Origin: Verrucomicrobiales bacterium
GTDB lineage: Bacteria; Verrucomicrobiota; Verrucomicrobiae; Limisphaerales; UBA1100
NCBI GenBank assembly: GCA_002721895.1
Contig: PBLV01000015.1
Span: forward strand, 143,344 to 207,343
Length of the DNA stretch: 64,000 bases
Direction of reading: 5' to 3'
Shown here: positions 35,253-44,040 of the stretch, in pieces
Position numbering within the stretch: the stretch's first letter is position 1
How the letters are laid out: each line of letters begins with the position of its first letter
Translations under genes and position numbers: made by a program
The notes under the pieces: generated by a model
What the model was told of the DNA's origin: nothing
The model's input: only the letters and a program-made list of their open reading frames with translations
Database searches by the model: none

Positions 35253-37227
35253 GGTTCAACAATACACGGGAAATCACCGTCCAAGCGGCAAGTTCGGGCT
35301 TGCGCAGCTCTCCTGTGTCATGGCCGCTTAGTAGCAGGTCTGCTTGTTCGGGCGTTTTGGCGAAACCTGCCAGTTGGCTTTCAAGCAAGCGCAACAGCAC
35401 TGCTGACTCACTCTTGTTCGGCGTGCGCGTCAGGCAAAGTTTGAAGGCATAACTGATTTTGTTCGCGTTACTCCCCTGCCCTTCCTCCAGAATCCTGCGA
35501 GCCAAGCCCACATGAATTTCAAAAAAAGCTGGATCATTCAGGAGGGTCAACGCTTGAAGCGGGGTGTTGGATCGCATCCGTTTTGTGCAACTGGCAAAAG
35601 CGTCTGGGGTATCAAGCACTTTTAAGGCTGGGTGAGGCGTGGCTCGCCAGCGATAGGTGTAAATGGCGCGGCGGTATCGGTCTTCTCCCTTGCTGGGCGT
35701 CCAGTTTCGCTTGTGCTGACCCAAGTTCATGCAGCCGGGGGGTTGAGGCGGAAAGACTCCGGGGCCGCCCATTTTGCGGCTGAGAAGCCCGCTGGCTGTG
35801 AGGGCCAAATCGCGAACAATTTCCGCATCAACCCGAAGTCGGGATTGGCGTGCCAGCAACTTGTTGTATGGGTCAGTTTTTGCCAAGTCTGCCCTGACGC
35901 GGGATGACTGTCGATAGGTTGCCGATGTGACAATTAACTTGTGCATGGTCTTGCGGCTCCAGTTTGCCCGCATGAATTCAGCTGCCAGCCAATCCAGTAA
36001 CCCATGATTTGTGGGGGGCAACCCCTGTGTGCCAAAATCATTCTCTGTCTCCACCAATCCAACGCCAAAGTAATGTTGCCACATGCGGTTGATAGTTACT
36101 CGCGCAAGCAGAGGATTGTCCCTGCTTGCGACCCAGCGCGCAAAATCCAGCCGATTGGCCTTTTCGGCGCCAGGGAAATCATGCAAGACGGCCGGGACGC
36201 CAGAGGAAACCTTTTCCGCGGGCCGCGTAAAATCACCTTTGACAAAGCGATGTGTGGCGCGCTCGCTTTTCCTCTGGGCCATGACGAGAGTTGTTGCCGC
36301 CCTTGGCCGGGCTTTCTTTAGCTTGGCCAGTTCGGAAGTAAGTTTCTTGTGTTCGTCGGAATTTTGAGGGGCAGTCTTCAGATTGGCTTCAACCGCCGCA
36401 ATCCTTGAGGCGTGTTCTGCGCGTGCCTTTTGTTGAGCCTTTGTTGGGGCTTCTATACGTGGTTCGTCCGCCTGATTGAAAAAGGCAAACATCTGATAAA
36501 ACTCAACCTGCTTCAGGGGGTCAAACTTGTGGTCGTGACACTGTGCGCAGCCAAACGTTAGTCCGAACATGACTTCGCCCGTGGTGGCAATCCGGTCAAA
36601 AATTGAGTCCACACGGAACTGCTCCCGATCCACTCCTCCTTCCGTATTGATTTGTGTGTTACGGTGAAACCCCGTGGCAACGCGTTGCTGGAGAGTGGCG
36701 TTGGGCAGCATGTCGCCAGCAAGTTGCTCTATGACGAATTGATCGAACGGCATGTCATCGTTGTACGCCTTGATGACCCAGTCTCGGTACGGCCAGATTG
36801 ATCTGGGTGCATCATGGCTATATCCATCGCTGTCCGCGTAACGCGCCAGATCCAACCAGTGCCTGCCCCAGCGTTCGCCAAAATGTGGAGAGGCCAGTAG
36901 CTTGTCCACGATACGCTCGTAGGCATCAGGGCGTTCGTCCGTCAGGAATGCCTCGGCCTCAGCTGGAGAAGGAGGCAGGCCAATCAAATCCAGATGGACC
37001 CTGCGCAGGAGTGTCAGTCGATCAGCTTGCGGCGAAGGGGTGAGGTTCGCCTTTTCAATTTCAGAGAGAATAAACTGATCGATTGAATTTCGGGGCCAAT
37101 CCGCCTGCTCCACCCTGGGAGGCGCGTGACTCTGAGGGGCAATGAATGCCCAATGCGTGCCTTCATTGGCTGATGACGCGAATGCGGCCGCCATTGTGCA
37201 CAGGAAAAACAATCGCGCGAACCTCAT
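35227..37227 (-). CDS. DUF1549/DUF1553 secreted protein without PSCyt1
   Basis: A 666-residue protein with an N-terminal signal peptide (about residues 1-20). DUF1549 (about 45-260) includes LDLIGLPPSPAEAEAFL and FGCAQCHDHKFDPLKQ, whose CxxCH is family-typical. A Lys/Ala-rich coiled-coil-like linker (about 265-310) replaces the LamG domain of the first copy. DUF1553 follows (about 345-660), with FGTQGLPPTNHGLLDW and NTPLQALTLLNDPAFFE. No cytochrome PSCyt1 segment is present. It is the partner of the DUF1501 gene downstream and probably acts outside the cytoplasm on an unknown polymer or small molecule. Confidence 0.85.
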   Translation of the reverse strand: MRFARLFFLCTMAAAFASSANEGTHWAFIAPQSHAPPRVEQADWPRNSIDQFILSEIEKANLTPSPQADRLTLLRRVHLDLIGLPPSPAEAEAFLTDERPDAYERIVDKLLASPHFGERWGRHWLDLARYADSDGYSHDAPRSIWPYRDWVIKAYNDDMPFDQFVIEQLAGDMLPNATLQQRVATGFHRNTQINTEGGVDREQFRVDSIFDRIATTGEVMFGLTFGCAQCHDHKFDPLKQVEFYQMFAFFNQADEPRIEAPTKAQQKARAEHASRIAAVEANLKTAPQNSDEHKKLTSELAKLKKARPRAATTLVMAQRKSERATHRFVKGDFTRPAEKVSSGVPAVLHDFPGAEKANRLDFARWVASRDNPLLARVTINRMWQHYFGVGLVETENDFGTQGLPPTNHGLLDWLAAEFMRANWSRKTMHKLIVTSATYRQSSRVRADLAKTDPYNKLLARQSRLRVDAEIVRDLALTASGLLSRKMGGPGVFPPQPPGCMNLGQHKRNWTPSKGEDRYRRAIYTYRWRATPHPALKVLDTPDAFASCTKRMRSNTPLQALTLLNDPAFFEIHVGLARRILEEGQGSNANKISYAFKLCLTRTPNKSESAVLLRLLESQLAGFAKTPEQADLLLSGHDTGELRKPELAAWTVISRVLLNLDESITRE

Positions 37228-37276
37228 GGCTGGAGGATATAGGCATTCGCTGAGTCGAACAAGCAGCAGATTTATC

Positions 37277-39589
37277 TTACCTGCCGGCCGGGATCTTGTT
37301 TAACGTATAGTGAAAGGTGTCGTGCCAAAGTTTTTTGCCTTCTGGATCACGTAAATCCAATGCGCGAACACCCGTCACAAAACCTTCCTTCAGGCCTTTC
37401 AGTTTCAAGCGCACTTTCAGGCGATCCTCGGAGATATCAACACCGGCAATTTCTATGGCTGTTGAACTGTCTTTCCTGCCTTCGTGGTCAAATTCCGGAG
37501 AGCCATAGTTTTTGTGGTATTTGAATTGATACTGCCACACGGCGTATCCATCGACTGCCTTGGCTGTTTCTGGATCGACCGGCTTTGTGAAATTCAGTTC
37601 AAACCCGTCGGCCAAGGCCCGGACGGCCTTCACCTCAAAAGGCAGTTGCCCCTTGAAGCGAACCCGTTCAAGAGCATGAAAAGCTGGCGCATTGGCAGCC
37701 CACGCCCTTACTTTCCCGCCGCCGACGTACAGTCGGCCATCGTCGCCCATGATCAACCGGTTGACGCCGGAACGGAATCCCTTGAGGAAAGGCCAAACCG
37801 CTCCCTGCCATTCATCCTCAATTTTTTCAAGTTGGACACGCGTGACAACCGCGTTCTGAAAATCACCGACCAGCATTTGCCCTTTGAATGGACCAAAGCG
37901 TTCGTCCGTGATTTCAACCATGCCACTGGCTGAGCGCACCCATTTATAGGGAAACCACACTGCCGGCGGGGAGAGCTCGCGCGGCTTGCCATATAGTTCC
38001 CTTGGTGCGGGCCGCGAACTGGGATGGCCAAAAAACCGCCCCTCCTTCACGTGGTTCAATTTGCAGGCGCCAACCCACGCCCCTTGGTTGTCCGTGACGA
38101 ACAAGTCCTTTTCAGCTCCAAAAGTTCCAATGCCGTTGGGTTCACGAAAACCACTGGCAAAAGGCTTGGCATCCAATTCCCCTGGGGCAACCTGCAGCGC
38201 CCAGCCCATGTGGCGTGCTCCCCAGTGCCCGGCGTGACCAGCATTGGCCACGATCAACCGGCTTTGCCGGTCCAGAACCGGGCCGTAGGAAAATGAATTG
38301 TAACTGCCGGTATAGTCCCAGTCACTTGATACCCGCTCAAATAGGTCCGCCTGGCCATCATCATTCGAATCGTCCAGGCGGGTGATCTCCGCCTTGTTGC
38401 CCAAGTGGATTTTCCCGTCATTCACCAGCAGTCCCATCGGCTCGTTCATGCCTCTCGCAAAACGGCGAAACTTCATTGATTTTGCAGCATCCGTGGCACC
38501 CTCAATAATCCATACGTCACCCCCGTAAGTGCAAACCGCAAGTTGATCCTTGTTCAACCAATCCATCCCCGTGACAAACAGGTTCATTTTTTTGGTGTCC
38601 GGCAATGAGAATGATTCGGTTTCATAGAAAGGATCGAAAGAAAAACTGCGCGGCGCCTTTGTATTATGTTTCAAGACAAGCGGTTTAGCCTCATTGAATT
38701 CAACCTTGAAATGCTTCCAATTCCGGGCTATTCGGCGGGCAGATGTCAAATCTGGAACTGTAAATGACACCACATCAAACTGCGATTCCCCTGTCAGTGC
38801 GGGACTCACATCGATACATGTGAATTCCTCTGCCGTTTTCACGATCTCATTTCCTTTCGTACTTCCCTCCTCCGTGAATTGTTCTTCTTCAAAATTCATC
38901 GGTGAAACCGATGTCGTGACCGAAGCGTTTCCCTTAACAATTGCTACCAGAATATCACTCTCCCTTTGAATGGCCGCCACGCCCGGCAGATTTAACTCAA
39001 TGGGCTTGCCTTTTTCGGCATGGGCCATAAAACGCAATCCAGACAGTCCATTGGATACTCGAATACTTCTGACGACAGCGTCTTTGGCCGCATGAAAGGA
39101 GTGGTGGACTTTTGTTGGTTTGCGCCCTTCCGAATGGAGTTGGTAAAGGACTGAAGCTCGTCCGCCACGGGTGCTGTATCCCAGATATTGCGTTTTGACT
39201 GGAGTGCCTGATTTTGAAGAGGGCACGTCCTTCTCTTGCAACAATGCCCACATGGGCGTTGGCGGGTTGCCCCAAAGCTGGTCACCATTGGGTTTGCAGA
39301 TGAAGGGCCTTTTGGCGCCGTGGTAACCTGGCCCATACAATTTTAAGCCCGCGCCCTTCCAGACCGTGTGGGTCCGCAAATTTTGAGCGTCGAAGGCCAA
39401 CCGGAGGTTTGTGGACAAGTTTATAACCAAACTCCGGCTTGACTTGGCCATGGGGGCCATTCGCACTAGGAGATCATTGGGGTCTACGAATGGAGGCAGG
39501 GGCGATTTTTTCTGTGCGGCAATGGATAGTGCCGAGGACATTAATGCCGTGTATAACAGCCCGGTTTGGAATAGTTTGCGCATTAGCAT
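37277..39589 (-). CDS. Large secreted beta-propeller protein (DUF6797-like), copy A
   Basis: A 770-residue exported protein with a signal peptide (about 1-25). The N-terminal third is a beta-rich domain. The middle (about 330-640) is a propeller resembling PQQ/sugar-dehydrogenase-like repeats: TYGGDVWIIEG, RFARGMNEPMGLLV, ITRLDDSNDDGQADLFE, REPNGIGTFG and VGDFQNAVVTRVQLE. DSNDDGQAD resembles a calcium-binding loop. The C-terminal domain ends HDTFHYTLNKIPAG. It is clearly paralogous to the protein at 58.6-61.0 kb (same motif order and near-identical length). I recall such architecture as DUF6797 but could not verify it. The esterase gene upstream ends exactly at its ATG (TAGATG). Confidence 0.7.
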   Translation of the reverse strand: MLMRKLFQTGLLYTALMSSALSIAAQKKSPLPPFVDPNDLLVRMAPMAKSSRSLVINLSTNLRLAFDAQNLRTHTVWKGAGLKLYGPGYHGAKRPFICKPNGDQLWGNPPTPMWALLQEKDVPSSKSGTPVKTQYLGYSTRGGRASVLYQLHSEGRKPTKVHHSFHAAKDAVVRSIRVSNGLSGLRFMAHAEKGKPIELNLPGVAAIQRESDILVAIVKGNASVTTSVSPMNFEEEQFTEEGSTKGNEIVKTAEEFTCIDVSPALTGESQFDVVSFTVPDLTSARRIARNWKHFKVEFNEAKPLVLKHNTKAPRSFSFDPFYETESFSLPDTKKMNLFVTGMDWLNKDQLAVCTYGGDVWIIEGATDAAKSMKFRRFARGMNEPMGLLVNDGKIHLGNKAEITRLDDSNDDGQADLFERVSSDWDYTGSYNSFSYGPVLDRQSRLIVANAGHAGHWGARHMGWALQVAPGELDAKPFASGFREPNGIGTFGAEKDLFVTDNQGAWVGACKLNHVKEGRFFGHPSSRPAPRELYGKPRELSPPAVWFPYKWVRSASGMVEITDERFGPFKGQMLVGDFQNAVVTRVQLEKIEDEWQGAVWPFLKGFRSGVNRLIMGDDGRLYVGGGKVRAWAANAPAFHALERVRFKGQLPFEVKAVRALADGFELNFTKPVDPETAKAVDGYAVWQYQFKYHKNYGSPEFDHEGRKDSSTAIEIAGVDISEDRLKVRLKLKGLKEGFVTGVRALDLRDPEGKKLWHDTFHYTLNKIPAGR

Positions 39590-41548
39590 CTAGTTTTTGC
39601 CTTCCGACTCGGTGAGTTCCCAGTTTTCACCAAAAAATCCTGCGTGCGCAACTCCATTGGGAATGCGCTGGGTAATTGGAACTCGTATATCTAAAACAGC
39701 GTAGTCAGGCAGCTTAGCGTTTTGCATGGAATTGCTCATATGACCAAATTCGCTGAAGGTGAAGCCGCTGTTGATGACAATGTAACGCCGCAGATTGTGC
39801 GGATTTGGATAAACCAACACGGGGACAAATCGATTCGCGGGCCACTTCTTGTCCCTGATACTGACATTCTCTGAGGACCAAGTGATGGGCAAACTGGGAG
39901 CTATCTTCGCGATCATTGAGTTTGAAGCCGGATCACCCCAGAGAATAAGGTTGGAGGATAGGTCACGAGGGGTCAGTTCCGTGTCTTTCTTTACAATCAC
40001 ATTTCCCCGGAACTGTCTGTGCCACTGGGTCATGGCCTCATCCATTTCTTGTTGAACCCATTTGCCAACAGCCACGTTCATAGACTTGCCTGTGGGTTTC
40101 ACGAAGATGAACCGTGAAAGGAAAGCATCATCAATGGGGCCCTGGAGGCCGGGTGTCTTGGCCAGATTATTCTGGGCAAAACTGATCGTTGCCTCCCATC
40201 GGCCATCTTGTTTCCAAAACATCAGGGGCGCATGCCGTTCGGGAGTCACGGCTAACTTTTGATTGTCCAGCGTCACGGTGTACTTTGTTGTGCCTTGATT
40301 GGGTACTTCCAGTTTTCCCAGCATCAATTTGGTGACATTTCTGGCGGTCACACGGAATCTGTATTCCCCCAGATATTCCGCATCCACACGGGCTTCCTTC
40401 CAGTGTTGCTGAAGGCCATGAACGCTAACCCATTTTACACGGTTATAGCGAAGTGTATGGGTAATCATCCTGACTTTCCGGGCATGGAAGTTTGCCCCGC
40501 GATCCACCGCGGCATCAACCAGTCGCGCCAACTCGATTTTTGCCTTGGGCTCATACTTATGGCCGGTTTTTAAGCCAATGATATGCCTTAATGGGATGCC
40601 TTCCTTCTTTAAGGCCGAAGCCATCAAATCTGCCGCCTGCCTTTGTTTGTCGAGTTCGCCACTGTAGGCGATTGCCGTCGTATTTATAAAATTCCCAGAA
40701 ACTGGCGGCACATCATACAAGTTCCAGAGTTTTTGTTCCCACCAAGTGGGTTTGGGGGTTTTGTTGAAAATGTCTTGATAAATCTTGGTATCCACAAAAC
40801 CCGCCCCCGGAGCTACAGCCGCCCATTCGCCGGCGTAGTGCGCTCCCAGGTGCCATGCACCTGCCCCGCCCATGGAGAATCCGCGAAGAGCGGTCCGGTG
40901 TTTGTCGATGGTGTATTGCATCCGGACATGTCTCAGTGCTTCCATGACATCCACTTCTCCGGCGAATTTGTATGCGTTGCAATATCGACCGTATGGATGC
41001 AGGACAATTGTGTCTCGCGGTTGAAATGCGCTTGGACGTCTGAGGCGTTCTTCGAGAAATCGAACTTCGCTGAGCATGTTGTTTCGGCCGTGCAGCCAAA
41101 CATCCAGCCGCCATTGTTTATGCAGCCGAGGATTGTATGATGCCGGCACCTCCAAGCCATACGGGATCACGGAATCATCAATTTGTGAGCGGTAACCTCG
41201 CACGATGAGCCCTGTTGCGCTTGTCCAAGGATGCGCTCCCGCCAATAATTGTTTTGTGCGCTTCAGGCCCAGAGATAGAAGGTGCCGCGCAGTCCGTGCA
41301 TCCTCGGGCTTGTAAAACATGTCGTCATCAAGCGCATAGCGCACTGCGTTGTAGAAAATCTGTATGTCGGGCAGGAATTGCTTGTGTCTGGGCTTTTGAA
41401 TTTTTGCCATGGCAACTCTCAAGTTTTCCAGACCTTGATTCAAGGCGGCCCGGTCCATGGCGGAAATCCTGATGCCGGGGGCAGGTGCCTTGGCTCCCTG
41501 TATCTGAAACGCCACAGCAAAAGCCAGTAGAGAAAGAGCCCGTTTCAC
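39590..41548 (-). CDS. Secreted alpha/beta-hydrolase esterase
   Basis: A 652-residue protein with a signal peptide, beginning at GTG 41548. The central region is an alpha/beta hydrolase of the PHB-depolymerase/prolyl-oligopeptidase-like type: GFSMGG (223-228) with nucleophile Ser225, likely acid Asp300 in SGELDKQRQA, and likely His330 in GLKTGHKYEP. DVWLHGRNN (149-157) supplies the oxyanion region. The C-terminal 280 residues contain further beta-rich segments of unknown role. It is the first gene of a ten-gene minus-strand run and is followed by the beta-propeller gene. Ester-bond cleavage in polysaccharides or polyesters is a guess. Confidence 0.8.
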   Translation of the reverse strand: MKRALSLLAFAVAFQIQGAKAPAPGIRISAMDRAALNQGLENLRVAMAKIQKPRHKQFLPDIQIFYNAVRYALDDDMFYKPEDARTARHLLSLGLKRTKQLLAGAHPWTSATGLIVRGYRSQIDDSVIPYGLEVPASYNPRLHKQWRLDVWLHGRNNMLSEVRFLEERLRRPSAFQPRDTIVLHPYGRYCNAYKFAGEVDVMEALRHVRMQYTIDKHRTALRGFSMGGAGAWHLGAHYAGEWAAVAPGAGFVDTKIYQDIFNKTPKPTWWEQKLWNLYDVPPVSGNFINTTAIAYSGELDKQRQAADLMASALKKEGIPLRHIIGLKTGHKYEPKAKIELARLVDAAVDRGANFHARKVRMITHTLRYNRVKWVSVHGLQQHWKEARVDAEYLGEYRFRVTARNVTKLMLGKLEVPNQGTTKYTVTLDNQKLAVTPERHAPLMFWKQDGRWEATISFAQNNLAKTPGLQGPIDDAFLSRFIFVKPTGKSMNVAVGKWVQQEMDEAMTQWHRQFRGNVIVKKDTELTPRDLSSNLILWGDPASNSMIAKIAPSLPITWSSENVSIRDKKWPANRFVPVLVYPNPHNLRRYIVINSGFTFSEFGHMSNSMQNAKLPDYAVLDIRVPITQRIPNGVAHAGFFGENWELTESEGKN

Positions 41549-41554
41549 GGCCTA

Positions 41555-41583
41555 ACCATAAAGCAGCGGGAAAAGGAACTCAA
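41555..41583 (-). promoter_or_regulatory. Candidate leaderless promoter of the esterase-to-lepB string
   Basis: On the minus strand TTGAGT (41583-41578), 17 bases, TATGGT (41560-41555), then 6 bases to GTG 41548. Transcription would start at about the first base of the GTG. Confidence 0.4.
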
Positions 41584-41626
41584 GAGCGTCGCCGCGAGGG
41601 CTGTAATCTCGATGTCAGCCCCGAAT

Positions 41627-42676
41627 TCATTCAGGCCGCGACAAGGTATCAAGGGCCGCGGTTCTTTCTTGCTTGGATAGTTTGGCAATGGCTTCGACAG
41701 CCTCAAAATACCGGTTCAAGTTACCTTCATGTTTGCGGAGAAGATTCCAAAAAGCGGCAACTTGCTGGTTGTAAACTGCAATGGCGGCAAGATTGGCGTT
41801 ATTGAGCGGGCGCTCCGACCAGCGGGCGAGATTGCCATAGGCTGGGTCAGTCGCATGAAGGTCGTTGATTTCACGCTTTAGGCTTTTGATGACATCCGCC
41901 TTTTCATCCCTCATTTCATCTTTAGGCAAGTCCCTCTGATAAAGATTGGCAAGTTTGGCTCTTGTCCGAAGGATCAACTGCACAAAGTTGGCATGCCGCT
42001 CACATTCAGTTCGATAACGTGACTCGCCGTCGCTGTCCCCCCTATGCTGCAGCCACTTCAATACGGCGGCTTGGGCAGTGGCGGTGGCAAAACTTTCGTT
42101 GAATGTGGTGTCTCCGGGGAGGTAGAAGCGTTTGTGAGTCAGTTCATGGAAAATGAGTTCCGCCAAACTGGTATCGGTTTGTTGAATAAACGTGCTGAGC
42201 ACGGGATCATCAAACCAGCCAAGCGTCGAATATGCGGGGGCACCGCCGATATGAACATCCAGACCCTTGGCGCGGAGTCGGTTGGCATAACGTTTGGCGG
42301 CGGTTTCACTGAACCATCCGCGACTGGTGAAATGTCCAGCGACCGGATACCACCATGACTTCAATTCAACGCTGAATTCGGGGGCAGCATAAACGACCCA
42401 GAGCGCGTATTTTCGGTTTAGGTTCTTATAGAGAGTGTAATTCTTACCCGGGTCAAGGCTGAGCTTGTCGTGTGCAAATTCTCGTAAATCAAGGACAAGC
42501 TTAAGCTTGGCGGTCAATTCTTTGGGTTGTTCAGGGTCGGCAGCTAGCTTCTCGACAGATTGACGACAGCAAAGCATCTGCGCTTGCCCGGCAATGGCCT
42601 GTGTGTAATAAGCCGCAGTTTGGCAACCAGCGGCTGCCAGCAAAACCACGAGAAGAAGAAGCAGCTTCCATTGCAT
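41627..42676 (-). CDS. Predicted aminopeptidase lipoprotein (PF10023-like)
   Basis: About 349 residues from ATG 42676 (MQWKLLLLLVVLLAAAGC). The signal ends in a lipobox, LAAAGC, with the lipidated Cys near residue 18. ELIFHELTHKRFYLPGDTTFNESFATA contains HELTH (His177, Glu178, His181) and a downstream Glu of a gluzincin-type zinc site. GAPAYSTLGWFDDPVLS is another conserved block of the putative aminopeptidase family. It is probably anchored in a membrane and acts on peptides. It stands alone on the minus strand upstream of tRNA-Arg. Confidence 0.85.
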   Translation of the reverse strand: MQWKLLLLLVVLLAAAGCQTAAYYTQAIAGQAQMLCCRQSVEKLAADPEQPKELTAKLKLVLDLREFAHDKLSLDPGKNYTLYKNLNRKYALWVVYAAPEFSVELKSWWYPVAGHFTSRGWFSETAAKRYANRLRAKGLDVHIGGAPAYSTLGWFDDPVLSTFIQQTDTSLAELIFHELTHKRFYLPGDTTFNESFATATAQAAVLKWLQHRGDSDGESRYRTECERHANFVQLILRTRAKLANLYQRDLPKDEMRDEKADVIKSLKREINDLHATDPAYGNLARWSERPLNNANLAAIAVYNQQVAAFWNLLRKHEGNLNRYFEAVEAIAKLSKQERTAALDTLSRPE

Positions 42677-42684
42677 GCGCGGGA

Positions 42685-42713
42685 GAATTAACACGGCCAC
42701 TCAGTGCGGGCAA
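42685..42713 (-). promoter_or_regulatory. Candidate leaderless promoter of the aminopeptidase gene
   Basis: On the minus strand TTGCCC (42713-42708), 17 bases, TAATTC (42690-42685), then 8 bases to ATG 42676. The -10 box is poor. Confidence 0.3.
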
Positions 42714-42764
42714 CGCTGGGGAATTGCTTGAGGGCAAAGAGGCTTACCCGTACAGTCACTGCGG

Positions 42765-42841
42765 GCGCCTGTAGCTCAGCTGGATAGAGCAGCGGTCTTC
42801 TAAACCGCAGGTCGTTGGTTCGAGTCCAACCCGGCGCGCCA
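42765..42841 (+). tRNA. tRNA-Arg (anticodon TCT)
   Basis: The anticodon loop CTTCTAA, closed by GCGGT/ACCGC, carries TCT at 42799-42801. The T arm is GTTGG-TTCGAGT-CCAAC. The acceptor GCGCCTG (42765-42771) pairs with CCGGCGC (42831-42837) except for a T-C mismatch at pair 6-67. A discriminator G and an encoded CCA follow, ending at 42841. It reads AGA and AGG. Confidence 0.93.
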
Positions 42842-42883
42842 TTTTCTTTCCCACGGGCTTTCAATGTGTCAAAACCTTCGGTC

Positions 42884-43777
42884 ATGTTGTGTCTCGACGA
42901 TTTAACCCGACTGGTTGAACGGTATTCGGATGACCTGAAACATACAGTCAGATCGTTCGATGTGGGAGGGAAAGTAATGGATTTCAATCACGCGCCCCAA
43001 CTCATGGGGGTGGTGAATTTGTCTCCCGATTCCTGGTACCGCGAGAGTGTCTGCCTTTCACTGGAGCATGCGGTTCAGCGTGGGCAAACACTTGCGGCAC
43101 AGGGTGCTGCGATCGTGGATGTGGGGGCGGAATCCAGCATCCTGAATGCCTCCCGGGCAGATGCAGATTTGCAGCAGTCACGGTTGGTGCCTGTTGTTGG
43201 CCCCTTGTCCGATGCAGGTGTGATTGTCTCGGTGGAAACCTATCATCCCTCGGTCGCACAGGCGGGGCTGGAAGCCGGGGCATCTGTCCTGAATATTACA
43301 GGGCCGGGTAACGCGAAAGAACTTTTCCGAATGGCGGCTGATCATGGAGCCGCTGTCATAATTTGTCATGTTCAAGGAGAGAATGTGCGTGAGGTGGGTG
43401 ACTTGAGGCTTGGGGATGACCCTATTCCGGACATGATGCGATTTTTTGAGAGGGAAATTAAAGCGGCGGAAAGTGCCGGAGTTGAGCGAATCTTTGTCGA
43501 TCCTGGGCTGGGGTTTTATTACAGGAACTTGACCGATAGTTCGGAGAGAGTTGCCTTTCAAATGCAGACGTTCCTAAACACCTTTCGATTGCGTCGGCTC
43601 GGCTGGCCGGTGTGTCATGCCCTCCCGCATGCAGCAGAATTCTTCCGGGAAGAAGTGCGGTGTGCTGAGCCTTTTTTTGCAACTTTGGCGGCACTTGGGA
43701 AAACCAGCCTTTTCCGCACGCACGAAGTTGCACGGACGCGGGCAGTTCTTGAGACGATGGGAGCGTGGCGATCCTGA
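42884..43777 (+). CDS. Dihydropteroate synthase-like protein, divergent
   Basis: About 297 residues from ATG 42884 (MLCLDDLTRLVERY). A TIM-barrel pterin-binding protein: GVVNLSPDSW corresponds to the GxxNxTPDSF pyrophosphate loop, GAAIVDVGAESS to GADIIDVGGEST, NITGPGN to the N-D-V-S-G block, and DPGLGFYYR to DPGIGF. The terminal RTHEV matches the R-x-H pair. The usual SRK/F segment carrying the pterin-binding Lys is not visible: the expected place reads VCHALPHAAEFF. So it may be a true but divergent FolP or a related enzyme with another substrate. The N-terminal 45 residues are an extra helical segment. It stands alone just after tRNA-Arg. Confidence 0.65.
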   Translation: MLCLDDLTRLVERYSDDLKHTVRSFDVGGKVMDFNHAPQLMGVVNLSPDSWYRESVCLSLEHAVQRGQTLAAQGAAIVDVGAESSILNASRADADLQQSRLVPVVGPLSDAGVIVSVETYHPSVAQAGLEAGASVLNITGPGNAKELFRMAADHGAAVIICHVQGENVREVGDLRLGDDPIPDMMRFFEREIKAAESAGVERIFVDPGLGFYYRNLTDSSERVAFQMQTFLNTFRLRRLGWPVCHALPHAAEFFREEVRCAEPFFATLAALGKTSLFRTHEVARTRAVLETMGAWRS

Positions 43778-43806
43778 GATGATGGCTCCGACCCGGCCAG
43801 TGCGGG

Positions 43807-44040
43807 CTACTTGACGCGTTCTTTTTTGCGCTGGGCTCCGCCTGTATTCCAGATTTTGTCCCGGATCACGGCCTCCACGTCACGAATTTCCTGCTTGATG
43901 CCCGCTTGCTTGGATTTCTTGAATTCCTCGCGCAATTCCCGCTCCAAACGCTGAAGTTCGTCGATGCGGAGATTACGGAGTTTTGGGTTCACGAGGCGGC
44001 GAGTGTGAAGCTGTGTGGTGATGCTGGCAAGTGGGATCAT
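43807..44040 (-). CDS. Small charged helical protein of unknown function
   Basis: A 77-residue protein. After an N-terminal MIPLASITT stretch it is almost wholly helical and charged (LRIDELQRLERELREEFKKSK), with likely coiled coil at about 25-60 and a basic C-terminal tail. There is no signal or membrane segment and I recognise no family. Its ATG overlaps the stop of the EgtD-like gene by 4 bases (ATGA), so it is translationally coupled and ends the oxidase-locus string. Confidence 0.6.
   Translation of the reverse strand: MIPLASITTQLHTRRLVNPKLRNLRIDELQRLERELREEFKKSKQAGIKQEIRDVEAVIRDKIWNTGGAQRKKERVK

Noticed and set aside
42688..42987. Minus-strand frame of 99 residues containing GWTRTNDLRFRRPLLYPAEL
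   Set aside because: This is the antisense translation of tRNA-Arg, a well-known spurious protein in databases.
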